Shown: positions 47,447 to 56,706, numbered from the stretch's first letter. The stretch is DNA of 64,000 bases from Alteromonas naphthalenivorans (GCF_000213655.1 NC_015554.1:4774001-4838000); one strand, 5' to 3'. Notes: generated by a model from the letters alone, not told the origin. Program-made: numbers and translations.

Positions 47447-48298
47447 TCAGGACCTTTTTATTGCCGTATAGCTTGATTCTTGAACAACAACTCCATTTCT
47501 CTCGACCGAAGTAAGTCGAACTGTGTCATTAGCCTGATTTTTGACTTTAAACGTCACCCTATTTAACTCTTCGTTCTTTCCGTAAAAACAATTATGGAAT
47601 GCTTGAAGAATTTCTATGTCATCAATTTGATGCACACGTGGCTCTGGGTTATTTCTTGCGCTGGGAATAGTTGAAGGGAATAAATATATACATGGGGGTG
47701 GAAGTTTAAACGGTCCTATCTCTGTTACTTTACCAGACTTCATCTTAGGGCAGTCTCGACCTAAAGTTCCACAGGACATGTCCCAAATTACTAAGCCATC
47801 TACCTGTTGTTGACGTTCTATCACTTCTGCACTTAAACGAGTATGAATTCCTGACCAAGCATTTCTACGAGGATTCGCACCAGGATTAGTGCAAACACTC
47901 CAAATTATAAATTCGTCCGCAATATTTGGCCTATCGAAAATATTAGTATTATTACCATCCAAGCACCCTTTCAACTCGATGACTGCATGTCTGCCACTTT
48001 TTAGTTTGACTGTATAATCGTGACGATTTTTGCTGCCTACGGACTCCCATTCATCTATAAAATCGTTATCTTGAAGATGGTTTAAGATGTGCTGTACCAG
48101 TTCCCTTTTTTCTCGCATTGTGGCAGAAAACTGACCTCTCACTCTTTCAATCGCTCCCCTAAACAGTCCACTATTGTAGAACTCAGATTCGCTTAACCCA
48201 TGTGACCCCAGCTTATGAGCCTCAGTTTTTAAAGTATCTGCATACTCCTCAATCTTATCTTTTAGTTCTTTGTTTTGTTTACAAGGGATAACACTCAT
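47447..48298 (-). CDS. Probable type II restriction endonuclease, PD-(D/E)XK fold
   Basis: A 283-residue protein of no family that I can name. The segment RHDYTVKLKSGRHAVIELKG (~110-130) has the D...ExK spacing of a PD-(D/E)XK nuclease active site (Asp in HDY, then IELK). Its ATG overlaps the stop of the C5-methyltransferase gene by four bases (ATGA), the usual arrangement of a type II modification-restriction pair. The recognition site is unknown. It is the last gene of the five-gene cargo run and the closest to the left island end. Confidence 0.72.
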   Translation of the reverse strand: MSVIPCKQNKELKDKIEEYADTLKTEAHKLGSHGLSESEFYNSGLFRGAIERVRGQFSATMREKRELVQHILNHLQDNDFIDEWESVGSKNRHDYTVKLKSGRHAVIELKGCLDGNNTNIFDRPNIADEFIIWSVCTNPGANPRRNAWSGIHTRLSAEVIERQQQVDGLVIWDMSCGTLGRDCPKMKSGKVTEIGPFKLPPPCIYLFPSTIPSARNNPEPRVHQIDDIEILQAFHNCFYGKNEELNRVTFKVKNQANDTVRLTSVERNGVVVQESSYTAIKRS

Positions 48299-49497
48299 GC
48301 AGCATCCATTCTATTTAACTTATTAAAACTAAGTATTTTTTCAAATAAAGCATTCGCTAAATGCCTTACAACAGGAACAGCTACACCATCGCCTGTTAAA
48401 TGATAACCTTCATTGTAATTTTCAGGCAAAACATAGCTATCTGGCAATCCCATCAATCTTGCTGTTTCTCTAATAGAAATTAATCTTGACCTTATATTCT
48501 CACCTTCAACTATCAAGATTGATTGTCTACTGGATCCTCCTGAAGGAGTTCTTAAACAGCCGGCGATATCATCAAACCGAACTTCTGAGCGTTGTACCTT
48601 ATTCCCTTCAGAGTCTTTACGAGTTCTCTTATACAAGGTTCCAACTTTTCTGATACCAGAACGTTTCGCATCTTCTACTTTTTGGAGATTTACATCACTC
48701 ATCATTTGCAGAAGCTCACTTGTTTTTTCTGGAGAATCCCATTTATCTACCTTTGAATCCTCTTCGATAATATCAATGAATTTTGAAACATTAATAGTCG
48801 GTAGTGGCACAGACCACCAAATCCAATTAGACTTTTCGCGCTCAGAAAGTAAGTCGTGAGCCTTGATTAATTGTTTAGTATGAAAGGATTTTTGACTGTG
48901 AGAAAGCGTTAGATTATCTGGAATTTCACAATCCTTGTGGACAGCAATTATGAATAACCTAGGCCTGGAATGAGGTAGAAATAGGGCTGCATCAACTACC
49001 AATGCTCCAAAACTATAATCAGATTCACTTAACGCCGAACAAATAGCTGAAAAATCAGAACCATCATGAGATGTCAAAGCGCCGCAAACATTCTCCAAAG
49101 CAATAATTTTTGGTGGTCTTTTTTCCTTAACTAGTGACTTCATTAAGTCCCAAAATGGCCAAAAAGTACCAGATCTTTCACCACGCAAGCCTGCACCACC
49201 ACCTGCCAAGGATAAATCTTGGCATGGGAAGGACGCCCAAACGAGATCTGCTGCCCCCTTGAGATCTGAGCATTGCAAAGTCTTTATATCGGACTGTACT
49301 ATGGTTTCGTTTCCCCAATTCTTTTTATAAGTGTTAACCTTTTTGTAGTCGAAATCATTGGCAAATAGGCATTTCCATCCGGAATCAAGCCCAGCTCTCG
49401 CCATGCCTCCTCCTGCAAAAAATTCATAAAAATAATTTGGTGAGTTCATGATTCTTATCCGCTTCCCGCTATCGATCGTTAAGTCTACATCAATCAT
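48295..49497 (-). CDS. DNA C5-cytosine methyltransferase
   Basis: A 400-residue methyltransferase that would protect host DNA at the paired nuclease's site. Motif I is FFAGGGMARAGLD near 28, motif IV FPCQDLSLAGGGAGL with the catalytic Cys near 90, motif VI ENVCGAL near 135, motif VIII SRPRLFIIAV near 180, motif IX with the target-recognition border (DIAGCLRTPSGGSSRQS) near 320, and motif X GDGVAVPVVRHLANAL near 380. The ATG at 49497 is chosen over TTG codons upstream; an ATG at 49449 would also keep motif I. It follows the DUF262 gene with a ~20-base gap. Confidence 0.92.
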   Translation of the reverse strand: MIDVDLTIDSGKRIRIMNSPNYFYEFFAGGGMARAGLDSGWKCLFANDFDYKKVNTYKKNWGNETIVQSDIKTLQCSDLKGAADLVWASFPCQDLSLAGGGAGLRGERSGTFWPFWDLMKSLVKEKRPPKIIALENVCGALTSHDGSDFSAICSALSESDYSFGALVVDAALFLPHSRPRLFIIAVHKDCEIPDNLTLSHSQKSFHTKQLIKAHDLLSEREKSNWIWWSVPLPTINVSKFIDIIEEDSKVDKWDSPEKTSELLQMMSDVNLQKVEDAKRSGIRKVGTLYKRTRKDSEGNKVQRSEVRFDDIAGCLRTPSGGSSRQSILIVEGENIRSRLISIRETARLMGLPDSYVLPENYNEGYHLTGDGVAVPVVRHLANALFEKILSFNKLNRMDAA

Positions 49498-49501
49498 CAA
49501 C

Positions 49502-49521
49502 AACTGTACATATAAACAGTT
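49502..49521. promoter_or_regulatory. Small palindrome between DUF262 gene and methyltransferase gene
   Basis: AACTGT (49502-49507) and ACAGTT (49516-49521) form an inverted repeat around eight AT-rich bases, directly ahead of the methyltransferase start and over the DUF262 stop. It could be a weak hairpin or a binding site for autoregulation. There is no direct evidence. Confidence 0.3.
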
Positions 49522-51094
49522 AGCTTTTCACTTCAATATTCAATAGCCTCTTTGACGGCTCAACAAAATTTAATATTTCCCATGCAAATATAAGTTCCTC
49601 TCGCTTGAGAGCGAATTCATTAAACTTCTTCTCCTTAAACAAAGCCGTTAGATCTTCGTTTAAGAAATGCTTTTCTAAATCAGAATTAGGTAAATTTTCC
49701 AAAGAAAAGCTTTTCTCATTGGTCATAAATAAATAACCCAACCTTTTTTTTAATTCTTTAAACTCATCAGCAACAATAACAGACCGGCCTTTTTTCCTTG
49801 CAACGTGTTTATGATAAAACGAGTCAGGTTGGACATCCATTTTTTCAGCCATCGCAAACAACAGAGCTTTTGTTCTCGAAGATCTGTAATTTACTTCTTC
49901 AGGGATAGGCAAAAGCTTAGTAGGAAGATTTGAACTCCACTCGTATCTTCCCGAATCAACGAAATGAATAAAATCATTCAATGCATTTTCAGAAACACGT
50001 CCAGTTAAACCAAATACACCATAGTATGATGTAAGGTTACACCATGCCTTTAATTGCTCTACACTCAAACTCCGCCTAGACATAAACGCATACGTTATGC
50101 CAAGCATTTGAAGTTTATAAGGGAATGCGTTTGGGCTTTCTATAAACAGATTGCTTATACTGAAGTCAATCATCGCCTTAATAGCTCTGAACACTTTCTC
50201 AACCTGCTTTTGATCTATTAATTTAGCAAGCTCGTCGGTTCTTTTAAAATATGGCCCCTTACCGACGGACAATTTCATAGCCATTAGAATAAATTCATCA
50301 TCTAAACCATCTTTCCATAAGGGATCATCAGCAAGATATTTTTCTGAGTTTACTTCGAGTCGCTCGAGCAATTCAAATTTGTCTGTGTAACTTAACGCGT
50401 TAAGCATATGAGTTTCAGACATGTCCTCCCCTCTTGTATTGACCCTTTCAAAGCTCTTCGTAGCTAACTGTTGATCATCAGAAGCCAAAGGTACAATTGG
50501 TATTTTATAATTTTTGAACGCACTCACCAATTCATCAATTTCATCGATCCATTTTTCATTTTGATCACCAATTGACCTTTGAAATCTCATAACTTCTTTT
50601 GAATTGAAGATAAAGCGAATTGGAAAGTATCTTTGATTATCAGTATTAATTCCCAAACGCTCACATTGAGTTTCTAAAATAAACTTATCCTCTATTTCGT
50701 CGGCTTCCAAATCGTAATAAACAGTATAATCATTGAGCTGATCAAAACCAGAATTTGATAAATCAGTTCTTGGATGATAGACGATTGAGTAGATGGTAGT
50801 TAATCTCTGTAACCCGTCCAAAATATAGGAATGGTTGGGGCTATAATCTTGCTATGGAACATTAAAAGGCCCTATAGTGGCTCTAGATCTTATATTTGGC
50901 AACCTTGTTTGCCACAATAAAATTGCGCCAATTGGTAAGCCTTCATATATACTGCAAAGTAAATCCCTTTGAGCACTCCAAGGCCAAACTTCTCGTCTTT
51001 GAAACCTTGGAACTTTTATAACGCCCGCTTGGATATCTTTCATTATTTGTTCAAGGTAGGAAACTCTCGGATCTTGGACTGCTTGAAAAGTCAT
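49520..51094 (-). pseudogene. DUF262 (GmrSD-type) gene with one in-frame amber codon
   Basis: Starting at the ATG at 51094 the frame reads a DUF262 N-terminus (VPRFQRREVWPWSAQRDLL, YEGLPIGAILLW). It meets a single TAG at 50852-50854 and continues in the same frame through the family's hallmark ILDGLQRLTT and FERVNTRGEDMSE, to 49520 (524 codons). DUF262 proteins are nucleotide-using nucleases or sensors in many anti-phage systems, GmrSD among them. No internal start after the stop has a proper site; a TTG at 50821 is inside the DGLQR motif. The start overlaps the stop of the upstream gene by four bases. A real nonsense mutation or a sequence error are both possible. Confidence 0.85.
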
Positions 51095-52050
51095 TGCATT
51101 TTCCTAGTGTTAAAGTCTAATTGCTTTAGGTACTCGAGCATCTCATCCGGCGTGCCTTCTTTTTCATGAAGTCTATATACAGGTTCAAAATCTTCACTTT
51201 TAGGGTTATTTCCGCAGTAGAAGAGAGAATCAATTCTTACTTTAAATCCTCGGCCTATAGTTTTTTTAGTATTTCTATCAAAATCATCATATAACCCTGA
51301 ATTTTTACAATTGCTCTTTTTCAAGCCTTCCTTCATGTGGTAGTAATATCTCTGGTTTTCTGTAAGATTGCTAAAACAAATTAGCTGCTCTTTAAATTCA
51401 GTATTTTCAACGTTGAAAAGCGAATATAACTGCTCTATATCTGTATCTTTCGAAATAGGAAGGTAATTCTCAATCGCTCTTCTACTCAAGCAGTGAAAGT
51501 TGTTAAATTTGTTTGCTTTACACAGAGCTATCAATTGTTCAGCGGTTTCTGCGATTTCATTTGGTATAGTTGCGTCCCCGTCAAATAGCAGCCAATACTT
51601 GAACCTCTTAGCCGGATGTGAAACGTATTTACCGTTCATGTTATTGATTAACTCGTTTATTCCACCCGGTCCATCAAAAACTAGTCGCTCTTGTGCTTCT
51701 AGTTCAATTAAACGTTCTCTAAGACTAGGTTTACATAATGACAGCAAAAAATTTTTATCGTTTCTAGAGTTCTCTAAAGCTACGGTCGTGGGCATATTTA
51801 CAAGCAGATCGACATCGCAAGTTCTAGCTTGTGGAGGTGTCGCATCCCAATCCGAGAATTTAACATCATTATTAATTTGAAATATACACGTTGGATTAGC
51901 CGAAAGATGTAGTTTAGCCGACGCTCTGATTAGTAAATCCCACTTTTCCTGTTCCAGCTTTGGTCTATTCTTAACCCAGTTTTCGAAGCTCTTTACATCT
52001 TCGATATGAACCGAAATTCTTTTTCTATATCCTTCAGTGCGTAATACCAT
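51091..52050 (-). pseudogene. TOPRIM/DUF4435-like protein, 3' part, cut by IS21 element
   Basis: The open frame of 319 residues begins with four codons (MVLR) that belong to the IS21 terminus. From 52037 on it is the original gene. The C-terminal half has a TOPRIM-like pattern, KYWLLFDGDATIPNE near 165 followed by LSRRAIENYLP near 205, as in DUF4435-type proteins paired with ABC-type ATPases. Removing the element and one target copy rejoins it in frame with the 5' fragment at 54679-54745, giving a 337-residue protein. An N-truncated product from the ATG at 52050 could still be made, lacking about 22 native residues. The stop overlaps the DUF262 start (ATGA). Confidence 0.7.
52032..52037. repeat. 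6-bp target-site duplication, left copy of IS21 element
   Basis: CTTCAG, repeated at 54673-54678 outside the other terminus. The duplication length is in the IS21-family range, and its removal restores an open frame across the join. Confidence 0.82.
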
Positions 52051-52148
52051 GAAGCCGATCGGTCAATACTATTCAAGCCGATCACTTTTTTGTCTGCCAG
52101 TAGACCTTAGTAAAATCTAACTTGAGTGATCGCCATCAGTCAAGGAAT

Positions 52149-52880
52149 TTAGTTTTTTCGCATCGATTCGCCTTTTAATTCCAACTTTATTGCTCCGTGA
52201 ACAAGCCGATCTAGGATCGCATCAGCATGTGTCGATTCTCCGATCATTTCATACCAATTTTCTATCGGTAATTGGCTGGCAATTAAGGTCGATTTTGTGT
52301 CATATCTCGCATCAATTAATTCCAGTAAATCACTGCGTTGTTGAGCTGTTAATGGCTCTAATCCCCAATCATCTAGGATCAGTAAATTGGCAGAGCTAAG
52401 CTTGTTGATCAGTTTTCGATAACTACCATCGGCTTGCGCTAAGAACATCTTTTCTAATAGCTCTTTAAGCCTAAAATAATAAACGCTACTCCCTTGTTGG
52501 CAGTGGTTTTGACCAAGCGCGCAAGCGAGGTAAGTTTTGCCACACCCCGTTGCGCCCGTGATCAAGATGTTTTGATGAAGGCGAAGCCATTCACCTTGTG
52601 CTAATGAACGGATCTGAGTTTTATCGAGTTGTCGTGCTGCGCCATAGTTTAGTTGAGCCAGTGTGCCGCCAACTCTGAACTTTGCTTGACGAGTTAAGCG
52701 ATCAATTTTACGCTGGTCACGCTGTGTTATTTCATGCTCAAGCAATAAACTTAGCCGCTCTTCGAAACTTTGTTCTACGTATAGATTGGGTTGCTCATAT
52801 TGCTGCAATAGTGCATCACGTATACCGCTTAGCTTTAAGTTACTTAACTGGTTATTGACTTGTTGATTGATATTTTGCAT
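52149..52880 (-). CDS. istB: IS21-family helper ATPase IstB
   Basis: A 243-residue AAA+ ATPase that regulates the IstA transposase and target choice. Walker A is TGATGCGKTYLACALGQ near 105, Walker B ANLLILDDWGLEPLT near 165, followed by the arginine region ILDRLVHGAIKLEL. N-terminal helices (LRLSLLLEHE-like, EERLSLLLEHEI) match the family. Length is normal. It lies 110 bp after istA. Confidence 0.94.
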   Translation of the reverse strand: MQNINQQVNNQLSNLKLSGIRDALLQQYEQPNLYVEQSFEERLSLLLEHEITQRDQRKIDRLTRQAKFRVGGTLAQLNYGAARQLDKTQIRSLAQGEWLRLHQNILITGATGCGKTYLACALGQNHCQQGSSVYYFRLKELLEKMFLAQADGSYRKLINKLSSANLLILDDWGLEPLTAQQRSDLLELIDARYDTKSTLIASQLPIENWYEMIGESTHADAILDRLVHGAIKLELKGESMRKN

Positions 52881-52990
52881 AAGATTTCCTTTGGTTTGTT
52901 AGTTTTGATTAATGGTAATAGTTGTTGCCGCGGATATTTTTATGATCAATATCTTGTAGTAAATCACCTTGAGCTTGTGGCAAGGGTTGC

Positions 52991-54472
52991 TTATCCAAGC
53001 CCTTTTCTAAAATTGTTTTTTACTTGTTTTACGCGAGTAACACCTGTGGCTAATGCGCGATGACAGGCTGCTTCAAGACGTTGGTCAGTAAACTTCTTAC
53101 CTAGGCTTAATAACCCCATACAAGCACGGTAGCTTTGTTCTGGATGCTTTTTAGCTTGCATCAATTGCATAACAAACTGCTCCGTTGAACCACCGAACTT
53201 AGCTGCCCAACGCTCGAACCGTTGTGGTGTCCATTGCTGCTGCTTTTGATGAGCTATTGGCATATGTAGATCAAGCGTAGTGTGTGCACCTTCTCGGTGT
53301 GATCTTGGATGAACGGCTACTTGAACACCCTGATGGTAAAGTGTCACCAGTTGACCTGTGGCATGGGCTTCAAGCTTTTGTTTGATCAAGGTATGAGGTA
53401 CTGAGTAGTAGTGTTTTTCAACTTCGACATGATAATCAATATGCACGCTTACTTGTTTGACTAAGGTGTAACTGTAAGCCTGTGTGGGTAGTGGTTTGAG
53501 AGCAGGTTTATCAATGGATTCAAACTGACTGAGCCTTGAACCAGGGTGCTTCTTCATTTTCCGCTGGTTTAAGTCGACAAGCAGTTTTTGTATCTTTAGG
53601 TTTAATTGGCGCAAGCTAAAGAAGCTTTCATTGCGAAGCCGTGCCATTATCCAGCGTTCGACAATTTGCACACCCACTTCTGCTTTGGCTTTATCCTTGG
53701 GCTTATAAGGTCTAGCAGGCACAATGACCGTATTGTAGTGTGTCGCCAATTGTTGGTAGGTTGGATTTAAATCAGGCTCATATCGACAAGGTTTAGTTAC
53801 CGCACTTTTTAAGTTGTCAGGGATTACCAGCTCTGGCACACCACCAAGAAACTCAAAACAACGAGCATGACTCATCACCCAATCTTCTAGCTTTTGGCTA
53901 TACGTTGCCTCCGCATACGTATAATTAGATGCGCCCATAACTGCGACAAACACTTGAGCTGTACGGTATTCACCTGTACTAGCATCAACAATATTCATAG
54001 TTGGGCCGCAGTAATCAACAAACAGTTTTTCACCTGCTTTATGGTTTTGTCGCATGGACGGTTTTTGACATTTAAGCCATGCCTTGTACTGTCGGCAGAA
54101 GTGGGTGTAACTGTAAAATCCTTCCTCGTGTCGCTCTTTGTATTCTTGCCAAAGCAGCAATAGCGTCATGGTTTTGGGTCGCAGCTCCTGCTGAACTAAC
54201 AACCAGTCAGGAATACTAAAGCCTTTTAGTCGGGGCTTTGTTTTGAAGAATGCTCGTTGCAGAGAATGATCATCCCATTTTTCATCAAGTGGCCAGCAAG
54301 TGATACCTAACTCTGCTGATTTACAGGCATATTTAGAAACAATTGAAGGTGAAATAGATAAGCTGTTTGCTATCTTTCGATGACTGAGTTTACAGTCGTA
54401 TTTTAGTCTTAAAATCTCTTTAAGTTTACGCATTGAAATAGGTGCCGTTGGCATGGTTATTCTCATCATCAA
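52991..54472 (-). CDS. istA: IS21-family transposase IstA
   Basis: A 493-residue DDE transposase. An N-terminal helix-turn-helix (LSHRKIANSLSISPSIVSKY near 33-53) is followed by the RNase H-like core (KLFVDYCGPTMNIVDASTGE near 150; VPELVIPDNLKSAV near 210; KAKAEVGVQIVERW near 260 with the catalytic Glu) and a C-terminal beta-barrel domain. No frameshift is visible. Confidence 0.94.
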   Translation of the reverse strand: MMMRITMPTAPISMRKLKEILRLKYDCKLSHRKIANSLSISPSIVSKYACKSAELGITCWPLDEKWDDHSLQRAFFKTKPRLKGFSIPDWLLVQQELRPKTMTLLLLWQEYKERHEEGFYSYTHFCRQYKAWLKCQKPSMRQNHKAGEKLFVDYCGPTMNIVDASTGEYRTAQVFVAVMGASNYTYAEATYSQKLEDWVMSHARCFEFLGGVPELVIPDNLKSAVTKPCRYEPDLNPTYQQLATHYNTVIVPARPYKPKDKAKAEVGVQIVERWIMARLRNESFFSLRQLNLKIQKLLVDLNQRKMKKHPGSRLSQFESIDKPALKPLPTQAYSYTLVKQVSVHIDYHVEVEKHYYSVPHTLIKQKLEAHATGQLVTLYHQGVQVAVHPRSHREGAHTTLDLHMPIAHQKQQQWTPQRFERWAAKFGGSTEQFVMQLMQAKKHPEQSYRACMGLLSLGKKFTDQRLEAACHRALATGVTRVKQVKNNFRKGLG

Positions 54473-54672
54473 AAATGAAAAGGATAACGGTTAAAAACAC
54501 CTACTGGATAGACAAAAATGAGTATAAATTGAACGATACCATTCAAGCCGATCACTCAATACCATTTTGACCAAAAAGTGATCTGCATCGATGGTATTGA
54601 GTGATCGCGATGGATAGTATTAGGTGATCGGCTTAGATGGTATTAGGTGATCGCGATGCATGAGAATATGCA

Positions 54673-54678
54673 CTTCAG
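54673..54678. repeat. 6-bp target-site duplication, right copy of IS21 element
   Basis: Second copy of CTTCAG, directly outside the right terminus of the IS21 element. Confidence 0.82.
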
Positions 54679-54745
54679 CCAATATCTGATTTAGCTCAAC
54701 ATGGTATTTTTCATCGAAAATGCTTTTATGAAGATTCAACCGCAT
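54673..54745 (-). pseudogene. 5' fragment of the TOPRIM/DUF4435-like gene
   Basis: From the ATG at 54743-54745, which overlaps the 3' end of the ATPase gene in another frame, the minus strand reads MRLNLHKSIFDEKYHVELNQ and on to the IS21 end with no stop. Joined across the target duplication at 52037 the frame continues as ILAEGYRKRISVHIEDV. The overlap shows that the gene was translationally coupled to the ATPase before the insertion. Confidence 0.75.
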
Positions 54746-55997
54746 TACGCTCCCTCGCTTCAATTAGATCCCTAGTCTGCTTGAATATCTCCCCAAAAAC
54801 ATCATCCGGCCAGTTTTCGACGATGTAACCGTCGTCGTCAAATATTACTTTCGAAATAGAGCTAGAATGTTCTCGCTTGTAAACCCAATTGCAAGATAAA
54901 TCCTTATTTAAAAGATTTTTTGAAACGAGAGACTTTTGTATGGCAAGTAAGAAACTTTCTGAGTGAGTTTCAATTATGAACCTAGCATTCTTATTTTTTT
55001 GAGCACAGCGACAAATAAATTCCGCTAATTCAACTGTTGCATCAGGGTGAAGATGGAGTTCTGGTTGTTCTAAAACAACAATTGGAAATTTACCCAATTC
55101 GTTATTTGCGGCTTGTGCACACAGTGTGATAACTGGTAGAGCCTGGGCAATTCCTTCTCCTGAGTCCAAAACTGAAACTCTATTGATATCAGTATTTTCT
55201 TCATTTTTAATTGAGGGGATAGTTTCCAGCCTAACCGTCTTTTTACCATTTTTTATGCTAATAGGAGGATATTCTGTATCAATTTCACGACCACAAATCG
55301 AAATGAGCCAATCATTTATATCTAAATATGATTCTGATTTCATTTCCGATAGATTCCATATAGTTTCTGCAGTTCCAGTGCCATCAGGTGAAATAGCAAG
55401 TGGAATGCCGATTCCTACTTCAAATTCTCTCGGTGGAAATGCACGCGTAGAGTTTAGGTGAAAAACTGATTCGGAAAAATGGCCTAATAATTTATTTATA
55501 ATATTGAAGTCAATGTCGGAACATTTTAAATACAAACCATCAAGTTTTAGCTTAATTTCTTCAGAACCTTTAAGTAAGAATGTGTCAGTGGATGCATCTT
55601 CTTTTAAAGATGGTAAGAATTCATATTCTTCACTGGCTAATCTTATCGATATTTCTTCAATAGTTTCAGGATCTAATCCACGTTGAATTAGTTTTATTTT
55701 AATCGAATATTCGCTACCCCAACCCAGGAAGAATTCGATACCAGACTTTTTTGAATGGGCTAACTCCTGATGTGAAGCTCCCCGAATTGACTGGCTGGTA
55801 TAGTCTAACTTCGAAGGTGTATACTGTTTGCACCCTTGATTTTTGTAGCTATCAGATAAAAACTTTATGGCTCTAAGTATCGAGCTTTTTCCTGAATTAT
55901 TATAACCGAAGAATAAAGAAATAGGAGAAAGATCAGCGCTCTGATATTCTTTAAAAGCTTTGAAATTACCAAATCCTATTTTTGTTAAAGCTTGCAT
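54726..55997 (-). CDS. AAA ATPase with DUF3696-type C-terminus, defence-type
   Basis: A 423-residue ABC/SMC-like ATPase of the AAA_15/AAA_21 class. The start KIGFGNFKAFKEYQSADL leads to Walker A GYNNSGKSSILRA near 32. The signature region VLDSGEGIAQALPV lies near 285, Walker B VVLEQPELHLHPDA near 320, and the switch His in ETHSESFLLA near 350. The tail VENWPDDVFGEIF matches the DUF3696 C-terminal segment. Such ATPases act with TOPRIM or nuclease partners in anti-phage systems (OLD, PARIS and others). Here the TOPRIM-like gene overlapped its 3' end before the IS21 insertion. First gene of the five-gene cargo run. Confidence 0.85.
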   Translation of the reverse strand: MQALTKIGFGNFKAFKEYQSADLSPISLFFGYNNSGKSSILRAIKFLSDSYKNQGCKQYTPSKLDYTSQSIRGASHQELAHSKKSGIEFFLGWGSEYSIKIKLIQRGLDPETIEEISIRLASEEYEFLPSLKEDASTDTFLLKGSEEIKLKLDGLYLKCSDIDFNIINKLLGHFSESVFHLNSTRAFPPREFEVGIGIPLAISPDGTGTAETIWNLSEMKSESYLDINDWLISICGREIDTEYPPISIKNGKKTVRLETIPSIKNEENTDINRVSVLDSGEGIAQALPVITLCAQAANNELGKFPIVVLEQPELHLHPDATVELAEFICRCAQKNKNARFIIETHSESFLLAIQKSLVSKNLLNKDLSCNWVYKREHSSSISKVIFDDDGYIVENWPDDVFGEIFKQTRDLIEARERNAVESS

Positions 55998-56316
55998 AAT
56001 TAGTTTCGCCTTACCAACCGTTAATTTTACATTTAGTATTAATTAAATATAAAAACTAAAAAAATTTCGTCAATTTAGTTATTTAAATGAAATTAGCTAT
56101 CCTGTTGCACAAGTCATCCACGTAATATTTAGAGGTTAAATAGGCACAGAGTTATTCCCATTTAGGATGTTAGCATAGCCTGAATGGAGATGATAAGCGC
56201 ATCACCCTTAATTGTTATCTACTATGCTCGTACGCCAATACTCTTCAACTGCCAAACAAGTATTACGCTAGCTGTTGTTTAACAGAAACCAAGGTAACTA
56301 TTGGCGGGAGGGTGGG
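55998..56316. other. AT-rich intergenic region upstream of the ATPase operon
   Basis: About 319 bp, strongly AT-rich near 56035-56100, where the promoter of the minus-strand cargo operon should lie. No gene is seen and no palindrome like the TACTTAG operators was found here. Confidence 0.45.
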
Positions 56317-56646
56317 TTACTTTGATTTGTCTAGCTGAGAAACTTTTTGTTCAAGGATTCTTAGAAGCTCTGATTGCCGTTCCTTATCCATCTGGTAAAA
56401 AATTTTGACAAGTTTGGCCATTTCTTCTGTTTCACAGAAAAAGTAATTGAGGGGGACATCTAACTCTTCAGCTAAATGCTTTAGAGTTTGTAGATCAGGA
56501 ATGTGCCGCCCCTTTTCATAGTGGTTCATTCGCCCACTCGCAGAGCTCGGCTCCATACCAATTCTAATTCCCAAATTTTTTTGAGATATATCAGCTCTTT
56601 GTCTAGCTTCCCTGAGGCGCTGAGGCAGAGGATTCTTAAATGCCAA
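56317..56646 (-). CDS. XRE-family repressor
   Basis: A 109-residue DNA-binding protein. The Cro/C1-type helix-turn-helix covers ~10-65 (LREARQRADISQKNLGIRIG; MNHYEKGRHIPDLQTLKHLA; LDVPLNYFFCETEE) and a helical tail follows (IFYQMDKERQSELLRILEQK). The frame opens with TTG at 56646; no better start is in frame, and the ribosome site is weak. Two palindromes of one type lie in the 134 bp between it and the divergent OrfA-like gene, which I take as its own operators. Confidence 0.85.
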   Translation of the reverse strand: MAFKNPLPQRLREARQRADISQKNLGIRIGMEPSSASGRMNHYEKGRHIPDLQTLKHLAEELDVPLNYFFCETEEMAKLVKIFYQMDKERQSELLRILEQKVSQLDKSK

Positions 56647-56672
56647 AGATTTTTCATTTAACTTGTTTCGTG

Positions 56673-56691
56673 TACTTAGATTGTCTAAGTT
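56673..56691. promoter_or_regulatory. Palindromic operator O1, TACTTAG-N5-CTAAGTT
   Basis: Half-sites TACTTAG (56673-56679) and CTAAGTT (56685-56691), separated by five bases, one mismatch from a perfect palindrome. The site lies 27 bp upstream of the XRE repressor start. Its match to O2 argues for a real protein site. Confidence 0.72.
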
Positions 56692-56706
56692 TTAGGATAT
56701 CACGTA

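Larger units (their letters stand above)
52038..54672 (-). mobile_element. IS21-family insertion sequence
   Basis: A 2,635-bp element. The ends are TG...CA. Terminal inverted repeats of about 48 bp are imperfect: the left begins TGCGTAATACCATGAAGCCG and the right, read inward, TGCATATTCTCATGCATCGC; both reach AAGCCGATCAC near base 48. Further GTGATCG-type repeats lie inside the right end (54572-54655), as usual for the family. It carries istA and istB, both open, so the element may be active. It splits the TOPRIM-like gene of the defence operon. Confidence 0.88.

Noticed and set aside
49520..50821. A separate DUF262 gene starting at the TTG at 50821
   Set aside because: That codon is the Leu of the hallmark ILDGLQRLTT motif, and the frame is continuous with the upstream part apart from one amber codon. 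It is one gene with a stop, not two genes.
54726..55997. Calling the ATPase and its partner PARIS (AriA/AriB)
   Set aside because: The architecture, ATPase then TOPRIM/DUF4435-like, is similar. However, the DUF3696-type tail, the extra DUF262 gene and the lack of a sequence comparison make a named assignment unsafe.
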